From Clostridiales bacterium (GTDB lineage: Bacteria > Bacillota > Clostridia > Saccharofermentanales > Saccharofermentanaceae), in assembly GCA_017554745.1 (NCBI GenBank), contig JAFZHS010000013.1:1-64000 (forward strand): DNA of 64,000 nt, read 5' to 3'. Of the stretch, positions 17,061 to 25,732 are shown one piece after another (the first letter of the stretch is position 1; each line of letters starts with the position of its first letter). A model generated the notes under the pieces. It worked only from the letters and a program-made list of their open reading frames with translations. It searched no databases and was not told the DNA's origin. Made by a program: the position numbers and the translations under genes.

Positions 17061-17390
17061 ATGGTTAATGACTATAATCAGATCGAATGGAAGGCAAATC
17101 CTAATTTTAAAGACGGTGAAGGTGTCTTCTACAACAAGATGATCACTGACGGCGTTAATAAGATGATGCAGGGCAGGCTCCCTGCAGGCGCTTCGATCGG
17201 CTATCACAAGCATGAGGGATCCTGCGAGATCATATTCATCTTAGAAGGCGAGGGAACAGTCCTTTACGATGACGAGAAATTGTCGGTAAAAGCAGGATGC
17301 TGCCACTATTGTCCCGAAGGACACTCACATTCATTGATAAACAGCGGTTCCGAAGACTTGGTCTTTTACGCCGCAGTGCCGAAGCAATAA
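17061..17390 (+). CDS. Small cupin-domain protein, 109 aa
   Basis: Start at ATG 17061 behind GGAGG (17051-17055); the upstream in-frame ATG at 17043 lacks one. A single cupin barrel: motif 1 around GYHKHEGSCEIIFILEGEG supplies two His and a Glu; motif 2 PEGHSHSLIN supplies the last His. It is a likely metal-binding cytoplasmic protein of unknown substrate. Because a 19-bp palindrome sits in its leader, it may respond to a small-molecule regulator. Confidence 0.88.
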   Translation: MVNDYNQIEWKANPNFKDGEGVFYNKMITDGVNKMMQGRLPAGASIGYHKHEGSCEIIFILEGEGTVLYDDEKLSVKAGCCHYCPEGHSHSLINSGSEDLVFYAAVPKQ

Positions 17391-17418
17391 GGAATAAGGC
17401 AAAAGGAAGGGATAGAAC

Positions 17419-18780
17419 ATGCCACATTCATCCGGAGGCGGTTCGCACGGAGGAGGAACTCACGGGGGCTCTCGAGGCGGCAGCAGCACCCGCAGGTCCT
17501 CACGTTATTTTCCGGGCTCAAGACGTTATTTAAGACACAACCGGTTAACCGGGGTTGATGACTATTTCTATTCAAATACCGCGCCGCAAAAGACGGGAAA
17601 GTCGATAGTCGTTGTCGTCTGTGTTATTGCCGCATTCTTTTTGGGGATGTTCGGATTTGGGATCTCGACTGCGATACCGAGAAAACTTAATGTTAAATAC
17701 ACGGACTCGCCTGCTATACACGACGATCTAGGAATTTTCGGAAATGAAGATGAGCTCCTGGCAACGCTCAATGAGTATCAGGAACTGACGGGAATCTGCA
17801 CGGATATTTATACGACATACCACGAGTACTGGCTCGATCAGGGCCACTACAGTCTGGAGTCTTTCTCGTATAACACATATACGGATTCATTCAGCGATGA
17901 GCAGCATTTTGTAATCGTGTACTCGATCCCTCAGGATGAGATCGAAGACGCCCTGAACGGCTCGATCAGGATACCTGATTTTGAGTGGGAAGCTACCCAG
18001 GGCAATGAGACAGATCCAATCATTACTGAGGAAGTGTTCGAGAAATTTGCCAAGATTGTCCAGGGCGAGCTCGAGCACGACGAAAAGCCCGCGGCCGCCT
18101 TTGAAGCAGGCTTCGAATATGCTTTAGAGAATGCGCACGCCAAGCTCGATTCTGATTCACCGATGAAATACGTCAATCTATTTGGTCTGATCGTTCCTAT
18201 GCTGATCGTTGGCGGTATATGTTTCGCTATGGTTTTCTTCGTTATCAAGGCATACAAGAGGGACAAGAATATTGAATACAGCGAAGTGCCTATGGATGCC
18301 GGAGAAACGCGTTCAAGTAATGCGCCCGGAATGCAGGAGGGTATCCACGCTGTCACAGTCAATAAAGATGGTGGAGTCGTTACTATTACAAAGGGCAGCG
18401 GCTACTCCGGCAAGTCTGTCAGTTACGACTTTAACGACAGCAATGTCTCCAAAAAAGCCCGGATAAACGGCATTCTCTTTATGGTTATGTTTACCGTTAT
18501 CGGACTGGTGATCATGGCCATAGGTATAGGCATGACTGTCGCTAAGGAAACGGGACTGATAGATCCGCTCGAAGCAGACGATTCTGGTCCCGCGATTATC
18601 TTCTTCGGCGCGGTCTGGACTATCGTAATGCTCATCGTTCTCATTAAGGCGATCGTCCGGTATGTTAAGAGTCAGAAAGATCAGGACAAGACCGTCCCCC
18701 TGACCGCTGAATATCCTAAGGCTGAGTATCCGGATGACGATGACGACTTCAAGCGTAAGAAGAGACAGGGATACGAGTAA
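17419..18780 (+). CDS. Multi-span membrane protein with Gly/His/Ser-rich N-terminus, 453 aa
   Basis: The first 40 residues are rich in G, H, S and R. A helix lies at about 54-76, then an extracytoplasmic domain (about 85-250), with further helices near 255-280, 350-372 and 392-415, and a charged tail. The outer domain (DELLATLNEYQELTGICTDI...) loosely resembles TPM-type domains, but I am not certain. It starts 28 bp after the cupin gene with a clear ribosome site. Function unknown. Confidence 0.78.
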   Translation: MPHSSGGGSHGGGTHGGSRGGSSTRRSSRYFPGSRRYLRHNRLTGVDDYFYSNTAPQKTGKSIVVVVCVIAAFFLGMFGFGISTAIPRKLNVKYTDSPAIHDDLGIFGNEDELLATLNEYQELTGICTDIYTTYHEYWLDQGHYSLESFSYNTYTDSFSDEQHFVIVYSIPQDEIEDALNGSIRIPDFEWEATQGNETDPIITEEVFEKFAKIVQGELEHDEKPAAAFEAGFEYALENAHAKLDSDSPMKYVNLFGLIVPMLIVGGICFAMVFFVIKAYKRDKNIEYSEVPMDAGETRSSNAPGMQEGIHAVTVNKDGGVVTITKGSGYSGKSVSYDFNDSNVSKKARINGILFMVMFTVIGLVIMAIGIGMTVAKETGLIDPLEADDSGPAIIFFGAVWTIVMLIVLIKAIVRYVKSQKDQDKTVPLTAEYPKAEYPDDDDDFKRKKRQGYE

Positions 18781-18799
18781 TTTTTCAGCGTAACGGTTA

Positions 18800-19444
18800 T
18801 CAGTCTTCGTATTGCCTGAAGGTATCCGCGTAACGGAGATTAGGTTCGATATAGACCGGCTCTGCATAACCTGTTGCGAGCATTATCTCGTTGACCATGA
18901 TGTATGTTGAGCCTGTGTCGATCCAGACATAAGCCAGAGTCCTGTCGTACTGGTCCTTCTCGGCTTCGTCAAATTCGAGGTAGACGGTATCCACATCTGC
19001 CAGAAGGTCTTTGAGGAACTGTGAAGCTTCTTTGCCTTCGGGAGTATTCTCGCTCTCGGTGGGGTGGACCGATTCGGGAGCGTTTATGCCGGTAAGGCGC
19101 ACTCTGATGCGCTCGCCTTCCTTGCTGTGCACGATTATCGTGTCACCGTCGACGACACGCTCGAATTCGTATGGGACAAGGACAGAAGGGTCGACCTGGA
19201 GTGTGACGCCCCAGGGAAGTCCGGTGCCGCCGATATCGTTCTCGCTGAATACGGAAGCGGCTGTATTTACGGTCGGAGGATATCTGGTCTCCTGGACGCC
19301 TGTGTCAAAGCAGCCGGAAAGAAGCGCGGCTGACAGTGCCAGGCTGAGCGCCAGAGCCGGAATTGAGCGGGAAAAACGGCCGCGGGAGCCGGTTTTCGCG
19401 GTGCTTGATAAACGGTAAATGTCTGACTTTATTACATTTTTCAT
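18800..19444 (-). CDS. Secreted thermonuclease-like (SNase) lipoprotein, 214 aa
   Basis: A long basic N-terminus and hydrophobic stretch end in lipobox ALLSGC (C about 45), so it is exported and lipid-anchored. The SNase fold is shown by RVVDGDTIIV, RVRLTGINAPES and a downstream DQYDRTLAYVW segment with the conserved Arg. It would cleave DNA or RNA outside the membrane. It is convergent with the gene at 17419 (19-bp gap) and divergent from carB. Confidence 0.88.
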   Translation of the reverse strand: MKNVIKSDIYRLSSTAKTGSRGRFSRSIPALALSLALSAALLSGCFDTGVQETRYPPTVNTAASVFSENDIGGTGLPWGVTLQVDPSVLVPYEFERVVDGDTIIVHSKEGERIRVRLTGINAPESVHPTESENTPEGKEASQFLKDLLADVDTVYLEFDEAEKDQYDRTLAYVWIDTGSTYIMVNEIMLATGYAEPVYIEPNLRYADTFRQYED

Positions 19445-19467
19445 GAAAGTATTTTAATCCATAATTT

Positions 19468-19496
19468 TTGCTCTGCAAATACGGACAAACTATGTT
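19468..19496 (+). promoter_or_regulatory. Possible carB promoter
   Basis: TTGCTC, 17-bp spacer, TATGTT. A moderate match to sigma-70, 51 bp before the carB start, in the divergent gap. No PyrR attenuator or riboswitch is evident in the short leader. Confidence 0.4.
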
Positions 19497-19546
19497 AGAA
19501 TTCTGTCTAGTAATTTTCCATATATTTATTAAGGGGGCGTAAGAAT

Positions 19547-22500
19547 ATGCCAAAGAGAGAAGATATCAACAAGATCCTCATCATCGGTTCAGGTCCTATC
19601 ATCATCGGCCAGGCTTGCGAGTTCGACTATTCCGGAACCCAGGCGTGCAAGGCTTTGAGAAAGCTCGGCTATGAGATCGTTCTCGTCAATTCAAATCCCG
19701 CAACGATCATGACAGACCCTGATGTAGCTGACAGAACCTACATCGAACCGCTCAATGTAAAGCGTCTGGAACAGATAATCGCAAAAGAGCGCCCCGATGC
19801 GCTTCTCCCTAACTTAGGAGGCCAGTCAGGCCTTAACCTCTGCTCTGAGCTTTCCAAGGCCGGTATCCTCGAGAAATACAACGTCCAGGTAATCGGCGTC
19901 CAGGTAGACGCTATCGAGAGAGGCGAAGACAGAATCGAATTCAAGGAGACAATGACTTCTCTGGGCATCGAAATGCCGAGATCACACGAAGCTTATTCAC
20001 TTGAAGAAGCTATCAAGATCGCAGATGACCTGGGTTACCCCGTAGTCATCAGACCTGCTTACACGATGGGCGGCGCAGGCGGCGGCCTCGTTTACAACAT
20101 TGACGAACTCAAGATCGTTGTCGAGAGAGGCCTTGCAGCTTCCATGATCCATCAGGTACTCGTCGAAGAGTCCATCAGCGGATGGGAAGAGCTCGAGCTC
20201 GAGGTAGTAAGAGACGCCAAGAACAACGTCATCACAGTCTGCTTCATCGAGAACATTGACCCTATTGGCGTTCACACGGGCGACTCCTTCTGCTCAGCTC
20301 CTATGCTTACGATCTCTCAGGATGTCCAGGACAAGCTCCAGGATTATTCATACCGTATCGTTAAGGCCATCGAAGTTATCGGCGGCTGCAACTGTCAGTT
20401 CGCTCACGATCCTAAGACAGGAAGGATCGTTGTTATCGAGATCAACCCGAGAACATCAAGATCTTCCGCTCTTGCTTCAAAGGCAACAGGTTTCCCGATC
20501 GCGCTCGTATCAGCAATGCTCGCATGCGGTCTTACTCTTGATGAGATTCCCTGCGGCAAGTACGGCACACTCGACAAGTACTATCCGGACGGCGACTATG
20601 TCGTAATCAAGTTCGCAAGATGGGCTTTCGAGAAGTTCCACGGCGCGCAGGACAAGCTCGGCACACAGATGAGAGCCGTAGGCGAAGTCATGAGCATCGG
20701 TAAGACATACAAGGAAGCTTTCCAGAAGGCTATCAGATCTTTGGAGAAAGACAGATACGGTCTCGGTTTTGCCAAGGATTTCAACAAGCTTACCAAGGAA
20801 GAGCTCATGCTCAAGCTCACACAGCCTTCTTCCGAGCGTCAGTTCATCATGTATGAAGCACTCCGAAAGGGCGCTACTGTAGAAGAACTCTACGAGCTCA
20901 CAAAGATCAAGCACTGGTTCATCGAGCAGATGAAAGAGCTCGTTGAAGAAGAGGAAGAGCTCATTAAGCGCGCAGGCAGGATCCCGGACGAGGCTACTCT
21001 CCGTCAGGCTAAGCTCGACGGCTTCTCCGATAAGTACCTGTCACAGATCTTAAGCGTATCCGAAGACCTTATCCGCCGCGCACGTTATGAATACGGCATC
21101 AAGGAAGCATGGGAAGGCGTTCACGTATCCGGCACACAGGATGCTGCTTACTACTATTCTTCCTATCACATCGAAGATAAGTCTCCTGTATCAAACAACA
21201 AGAAGATCATGATCCTCGGCGGCGGTCCTAACAGGATCGGCCAGGGCATCGAGTTCGACTATTGCTGCGTACACGCTGCACTTGCTTTGAAGAAGCTCGG
21301 CTTCGAGTCCATCATCGTAAACTGCAACCCTGAGACGGTATCCACAGACTACGATACTTCCGACAAGCTCTATTTCGAGCCTCTCACATTGGAAGACGTT
21401 CTCGCTATCCACGAGAAAGAAAAGCCTCTTGGCGTTATCGCACAGTTCGGCGGACAGACACCTCTTAATCTCGCAGCTTCGCTCAAAGCTAACGGCGTAA
21501 ATATTCTCGGTACAACACCTGAGACTATCGACCTTGCTGAAGACAGAGACCACTTCCGCGCCATGATGAACCGCCTCGGCATCCCGATGCCTGAAGCAGG
21601 TATGGCAGTAAACGCTGACGAAGCCATCAAGATCGCAAACAAGATCGGCTATCCCGTAATGGTACGTCCTTCTTACGTCCTTGGCGGAAGAGGAATGGAA
21701 GTCGTTCACGACGATGAGATGATGAGAATCTACATGAATGCCGCAGTAGGCGTTACACCTGACAGACCGATCCTCATCGACCGTTTCCTGCACCACGCTA
21801 CAGAGTGCGAAGCAGATGCTATCTCTGACGGCACAAACTGCTATGTTCCCGCTGTCATGGAGCACATCGAGCTTGCCGGAATCCACTCCGGTGACTCCGC
21901 ATGCATCCTGCCTTCCAAGAACCTCTCACCTGAGATCGTTGAGACGATCAAGGAATATACGAGAAAGATCGCAGTCGAGATGCACGTCGTAGGTCTCATG
22001 AACATGCAGTATGCCATCGAAGACGGCGTAGTCTTCGTGCTCGAGGCTAACCCGCGTGCTTCCAGAACGGTACCGCTCGTATCAAAGGTAACCGGCACCA
22101 ACATGGTTAAGATCGCTACGGACATCATGACGAGCCACCTTACAGGCAGGCCGTCTCCCGTACCGGAACTCCACGACAAGGTGATCCCTCACTACGGAGT
22201 AAAGGAAGCAGTATTCCCGTTCAATATGTTCCAGGAAGTTGACCCTATCCTCGGACCTGAGATGAGATCCACAGGTGAGGTATTAGGCCTTGCAACACAT
22301 TTCGGCGAAGCAAGCTTCAAGGCCCAGGAAGCAACGAAAACAGAGCTTCCGCTCGAGGGCAGCGTACTTCTCTCCGTTTCCGATCTCGACAAGGTAGATC
22401 TCGTTGAAGTAGCGCAGATGTTCTCAGATCTCGGCTTCAAGATCTACGCTACAGGCGGCACATTCGATATGATCGACAAGGCAGGCATCAAGGCTGAGAA

Positions 22501-22759
22501 GGTCAAGAAACTTTACGAGGGCAGACCTAACATCGGCGACATGATCCTCAACCGTCAGGTAGATCTTGTCATCAACACACCTGCAGGAAAGACCTCTGCG
22601 CACGATGACTCCTACATCCGTAAGGATGCCATCCGCCAGCATGTTCCTTACATCACGACCATGGCTGCTGCCAAGGCTTGCGCTGAAGGTATCAAGGCTG
22701 CAAAGGAGAGAGTCTTCGAGGTCAAGGCACTCCAGGATTATCACGCTGACATCAAGTAA
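19547..22759 (+). CDS. carB: Carbamoyl-phosphate synthase large subunit
   Basis: At 1070 aa, the usual length. It has two homologous ATP-grasp halves: N-half with LIIGSGPIIIGQACEFDYSGTQACKALR, and C-half with ILGGGPNRIGQGIEFDYCC. The C-terminal MGS-like domain (about 930-1070) includes IYATGGTFDMI. It makes carbamoyl phosphate from ammonia (via the glutaminase subunit CarA), bicarbonate and two ATP, feeding pyrimidine and arginine synthesis. No carA lies beside it, so the small subunit must be encoded elsewhere. A strong terminator follows, so it is probably monocistronic. Confidence 0.97.
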   Translation: MPKREDINKILIIGSGPIIIGQACEFDYSGTQACKALRKLGYEIVLVNSNPATIMTDPDVADRTYIEPLNVKRLEQIIAKERPDALLPNLGGQSGLNLCSELSKAGILEKYNVQVIGVQVDAIERGEDRIEFKETMTSLGIEMPRSHEAYSLEEAIKIADDLGYPVVIRPAYTMGGAGGGLVYNIDELKIVVERGLAASMIHQVLVEESISGWEELELEVVRDAKNNVITVCFIENIDPIGVHTGDSFCSAPMLTISQDVQDKLQDYSYRIVKAIEVIGGCNCQFAHDPKTGRIVVIEINPRTSRSSALASKATGFPIALVSAMLACGLTLDEIPCGKYGTLDKYYPDGDYVVIKFARWAFEKFHGAQDKLGTQMRAVGEVMSIGKTYKEAFQKAIRSLEKDRYGLGFAKDFNKLTKEELMLKLTQPSSERQFIMYEALRKGATVEELYELTKIKHWFIEQMKELVEEEEELIKRAGRIPDEATLRQAKLDGFSDKYLSQILSVSEDLIRRARYEYGIKEAWEGVHVSGTQDAAYYYSSYHIEDKSPVSNNKKIMILGGGPNRIGQGIEFDYCCVHAALALKKLGFESIIVNCNPETVSTDYDTSDKLYFEPLTLEDVLAIHEKEKPLGVIAQFGGQTPLNLAASLKANGVNILGTTPETIDLAEDRDHFRAMMNRLGIPMPEAGMAVNADEAIKIANKIGYPVMVRPSYVLGGRGMEVVHDDEMMRIYMNAAVGVTPDRPILIDRFLHHATECEADAISDGTNCYVPAVMEHIELAGIHSGDSACILPSKNLSPEIVETIKEYTRKIAVEMHVVGLMNMQYAIEDGVVFVLEANPRASRTVPLVSKVTGTNMVKIATDIMTSHLTGRPSPVPELHDKVIPHYGVKEAVFPFNMFQEVDPILGPEMRSTGEVLGLATHFGEASFKAQEATKTELPLEGSVLLSVSDLDKVDLVEVAQMFSDLGFKIYATGGTFDMIDKAGIKAEKVKKLYEGRPNIGDMILNRQVDLVINTPAGKTSAHDDSYIRKDAIRQHVPYITTMAAAKACAEGIKAAKERVFEVKALQDYHADIK

Positions 22760-22784
22760 AACAGCGTTTATTGAGTTTTTACAG

Positions 22785-22820
22785 GACCGGTTCCCGGCAA
22801 GTTCGGGAACCGGTCTTTTT
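22785..22820 (+). terminator. Intrinsic terminator of carB
   Basis: GACCGGTTCCCG and CGGGAACCGGTC form a perfect 12-bp stem with a 7-nt loop, followed by TTTTT. It lies 25 bp after the stop codon. Confidence 0.95.
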
Positions 22821-22830
22821 GTTGGGGGGC

Positions 22831-22889
22831 GCCTGTTTTGTTTTCTCAAATGATGTCGCCTGCTGTGTCGGAATTTGCGAAAAACAGGC
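22831..22889. repeat. Long-span inverted repeat GCCTGTTTT / AAAACAGGC
   Basis: 9-bp arms at 22831-22839 and 22881-22889. The same words recur in array D (GCCTGTT at 23093 and 23155, AACAGGC at 23172). It interdigitates with the left edge of array C. Function unknown. Confidence 0.5.
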
Positions 22890-23057
22890 CGTTACCGATA
22901 CGTTTTCATATCGAAAGTATCGGAGAAACGCGAAAAAACTTCACGACCGATACAATTTGGTACTAATTGTATCGGAAACACAGTAAAACCGTCGGTTACC
23001 GATACAAATAAGCAAGAAGTGTATCGGTAACGACAGATTTATCAGGAAAACCGATAC
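22865..23057. repeat. Dyad array C: CCGATAC inverted pairs, 52-nt period
   Basis: Complete dyads at 22895-22923, 22947-22975 and 22999-23027, each CCGATAC, 15 nt, GTATCGG, with 23-nt spacers. A further left half-site CCGATAC sits exactly one period on, at 23051-23057. A one-mismatch right half-site (GTGTCGG) sits exactly one period before, at 22865-22871. Dyad 2 arms extend inward to 11 bp, dyad 3 arms outward to 11 bp. Centres and spacers differ. Same plan as arrays A and B, different core and pitch. Confidence 0.8.
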
Positions 23058-23077
23058 AGGTGTATAAATCAGAGACG

Positions 23078-23192
23078 ATTCCTGCCGGAGTGCCTGTTTT
23101 GCCCTTCTAAATAGGCACTGCAACGGGAATTCCCGGGAGATTCCTGTTTGAGTGCCTGTTTTGGTACCTTGAACAGGCACTCTGGCGGGAAT
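23078..23192. repeat. Dyad array D: nested ATTCC/AGTGCC dyads, 62-nt period
   Basis: Two 53-nt units (23078-23130 and 23140-23192). Each is ATTCC, 6 nt, AGTGCC, 19 nt, GGCACT, 6 nt, GGAAT. In the second unit the inner arms reach 10 bp (AGTGCCTGTT with AACAGGCACT). The 9-bp gap between units holds CCCGGG. All four elements repeat at exactly 62 nt. From 23193 to 23300 I see only AACAGGC words and no gene. Confidence 0.75.
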
Positions 23193-23316
23193 GGTAGTTT
23201 TCGGGCGGAAACAGGCAGGAACGGGAGTTAACAGGCCTCGCTTTTTGTAATATCCGGTATGAGATAACGCTTTATTTTAAAAGCAATACCTACCTCAATA
23301 TTGCCTCAATGTTCAA

Positions 23317-23368
23317 TTCTTGCTGATTATACAAATCTTGCTGTGTTCACCCGCAAGAACTGTATAAT
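23317..23368 (+). promoter_or_regulatory. Upstream putative promoter of the xylB operon
   Basis: GCAAGAA-C-TGTATAAT at 23353-23368, preceded by the reverse word TTCTTGC (23317-23323) and ATCTTGC (23335-23341). TTGCTG (23338-23343) is a possible -35 at 19 bp. The repeated GCAAGAA/TTCTTGC words suggest operator half-sites, for example for an AraC-type regulator. Confidence 0.5.
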
Positions 23369-23478
23369 GCCGACTGCGTTTCCTGAGGCGGCCCCGTTGA
23401 CTGCAATCTGTCTGAAAAGCCTATAAACATTGAGTATTCGCATTTGCACATTCCCGAAAAACACCTTTTCGGGCAAAT

Positions 23479-23495
23479 CGCAAGAAGTGTAGAAT
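23479..23495 (+). promoter_or_regulatory. Second GCAAGAA promoter-like element upstream of xylB
   Basis: CGCAAGAAGTGTAGAAT, a one-mismatch version of the element at 23352-23368, placed 113 bp before the xylB start. It is likely an alternative promoter or a second regulator site. Confidence 0.4.
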
Positions 23496-23607
23496 TTGTT
23501 TAATACGCATAACTTTTTTTAGATATTATTTGCAAAATGGTAAATGCCTTTTAAATCTTCTTCCTTTAGTATGTTATTTGTACTATTAAGCGAACTGGGA
23601 GGTTCTT

Positions 23608-25071
23608 ATGTATTACATTGGTATTGATCTCGGTACATCGGCAGTAAAACTGCTCCTTATGAAGAGCGGGGGAGAGATTATCAGAACTGTTTCTGAGAGT
23701 TACCCCGTAAACTTCCCTCAGACAGGATGGTCTGAACAGAATCCTGAAGACTGGTTCGACGGAACCATCAAGGGTCTTTCCAAGCTCCTTGAAGGCATCG
23801 ACGGAAATGAAGTCGCAGGTATCAGCTTCGGCGGACAGATGCACGGTCTTACTCTTCTCGACAGCGAAGGCAAGGTTATCAGACCTGCTATTCTCTGGAA
23901 CGACGGAAGATCACAGGTTGAGACAGACTATCTCAACAATGAGATCGGCAAGGCTAATCTCTCCAAGTACACAGGCAACATTGCTTTCGCAGGCTTCACG
24001 GCTCCGAAGGTTATGTGGGTACATAAGAACGAGCCTGAGAATTTCGCAAAGATCGCAAAGGTATTACTCCCTAAGGATTATCTCGCATACAGACTTTCAG
24101 GTGTTTTCGCTACGGACGTATCCGATGCTTCCGGCACGCTCTACTTCGACTGCGAGAACAGAAAGTGGTCCGAAGAGATGCTCAAGATCCTGGACATGAA
24201 GGCTGAGTGGCTTCCCCAGGTATTTGAGAGCTATGAGGCTATCGGCAAGATCCTCCCTGAGATCGCAGATAAGCTCGGAATCAATAAGGATTGCGTTATA
24301 GCTGCAGGTGCAGGCGATAATGCTGCAGCGGCCGTAGGTATGGGTATTATAGGTAACGGCGGATGCAATATCTCACTCGGTACATCCGGAACGATATTTA
24401 TCGCATCTGAGTCATTCAAGAATGATGAAGCTAATTCGCTTCACGCATTTGATCACGCTGACGGCGGATTCCATCTCATGGGATGCATGCTCAGCGCAGC
24501 TTCCTGCAACAAGTGGTGGATGGAAGAGATCATCGGTACGACCGATTACGCTAAGGAACAGGAAGGCCTCGAAGCACTTGGCACAAACAAGGTATTCTAT
24601 CTTCCTTACCTCATGGGCGAGAGATCACCTCTTAACAATCCTAACTGCCGCGCTATGTTCGTAGGCATGTCAATGGATACAACACGTAAGGATATGACAC
24701 TTGCAGTCATGGAAGGCGTTGCATTTGCTTTGAGAGATTCTTTCGAGTGCGCTAAGAAGATGGGTCTTGATATCAAGAGCTCCTCGATCTGCGGTGGCGG
24801 CGCTAAGTCTAAGCTGTGGTGCACGATCGTATCCAATGTTCTCGGTATCGAACTTACACAGACAGAGAACGACGAAGGTCCTGCCATGGGCGGCGCTCTC
24901 CTCGCTGCAGTCGCTTGCGGTGAGTATGCATCAGTTGCTGATGCCTGCGCAGCTACAGTCGTTAAGCACGTATCCGTTGTTCCTACTCCTGAGCTCGTTG
25001 CTAAGTACGACGAGAGATATAAAGAGTTTTCAAAAATCTATCCCGCAATGAAGGAGGCAGGTTTATGGTAA
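23608..25071 (+). CDS. xylB: Xylulokinase
   Basis: FGGY-family kinase of 487 aa. N-terminal ATPase motif YIGIDLGTSAVKLLL; substrate site GISFGGQMHGLTLLD with the Gln-Met-His of xylulokinases; ILWNDGR; catalytic Asp in AAGAGDNAAAAVGMG; and later GGGAKSKLW. It phosphorylates D-xylulose to xylulose 5-phosphate in the cytoplasm. GGGAGG precedes the start. First gene of xylB, DUF4867, FucI-like and split transketolase; its 3' end overlaps the next start by 7 bp, showing translational coupling. Confidence 0.93.
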   Translation: MYYIGIDLGTSAVKLLLMKSGGEIIRTVSESYPVNFPQTGWSEQNPEDWFDGTIKGLSKLLEGIDGNEVAGISFGGQMHGLTLLDSEGKVIRPAILWNDGRSQVETDYLNNEIGKANLSKYTGNIAFAGFTAPKVMWVHKNEPENFAKIAKVLLPKDYLAYRLSGVFATDVSDASGTLYFDCENRKWSEEMLKILDMKAEWLPQVFESYEAIGKILPEIADKLGINKDCVIAAGAGDNAAAAVGMGIIGNGGCNISLGTSGTIFIASESFKNDEANSLHAFDHADGGFHLMGCMLSAASCNKWWMEEIIGTTDYAKEQEGLEALGTNKVFYLPYLMGERSPLNNPNCRAMFVGMSMDTTRKDMTLAVMEGVAFALRDSFECAKKMGLDIKSSSICGGGAKSKLWCTIVSNVLGIELTQTENDEGPAMGGALLAAVACGEYASVADACAATVVKHVSVVPTPELVAKYDERYKEFSKIYPAMKEAGLW

Positions 25072-25730
25072 TTTACGAGGCAACATCTTCTAATTTCAAA
25101 AAGTACGGAAGAATTGTTAAGAACATCGATTTTGCACCTGTGATCGAGGCACTTAATCAGATCGCTATCCCTGAGGACAGTGTTGCTTATGAGCCCACAG
25201 TTGCTTCTCTTGAAGAGGCATCCGCAAAGGTTGATGTATCCAGACTTTTCGGCGGCGAACTGAAGCTTGAGACAGGCTATTGCGCAGGTCACAATTCTTT
25301 GCTCAACGCTGTTGAGTATCACAGATCCTCCGAGGTCAACGTTGCAGCTACAGACTGCATCCTCCTTTTGGGATCACAGCAGGATGTAACAGACGATTTC
25401 ACATATGACACTTCAAAGATCGAAGCATTCCATATCCGCAAGGGAACAGCTGTTGAGCTCTATGCCACAACACTTCACTATGCACCCTGCGGTATCGAGA
25501 ATGACGGCTTCATGGTAGGCGTTATCCTTCCTTATGGAACAAACTTCGATTTAGAAGCAGATCACATTGACTGCCTGGCTAACTCAGGCGACGAAGATAA
25601 GCTCCTTACGGCAAAGAATAAGTGGCTTATCGCTCACCCCGATGCACCCGGCGAAAAGGGACACTTCCCCGGACTCGTTGGCGCAAATATTGAAGTTAAA
25701 GTAACTAAAAAACAGATGGAGGAAATCTAA
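25065..25730 (+). CDS. DUF4867 family protein, 221 aa
   Basis: Cytoplasmic, no signal peptide. The sequence matches the DUF4867 type (PF16161): SLLNAVEYHRSSEVNVAATDCILLLG and a later HIRKGTAVELYATTLHYAPC that looks like a cupin-style barrel with conserved His and Glu. The role is not established. Because it sits between a pentulose kinase and a sugar isomerase and is translationally coupled to xylB, it is likely a sugar-binding or sugar-converting accessory, for example an epimerase or mutarotase. That assignment is inferred from context only. Confidence 0.82.
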   Translation: MVIYEATSSNFKKYGRIVKNIDFAPVIEALNQIAIPEDSVAYEPTVASLEEASAKVDVSRLFGGELKLETGYCAGHNSLLNAVEYHRSSEVNVAATDCILLLGSQQDVTDDFTYDTSKIEAFHIRKGTAVELYATTLHYAPCGIENDGFMVGVILPYGTNFDLEADHIDCLANSGDEDKLLTAKNKWLIAHPDAPGEKGHFPGLVGANIEVKVTKKQMEEI

Positions 25731-25732
25731 AA

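Noticed and set aside
21191..21886. 231-codon minus-strand frame within carB
   Set aside because: Fully inside a well-matched carB domain; no start signals.
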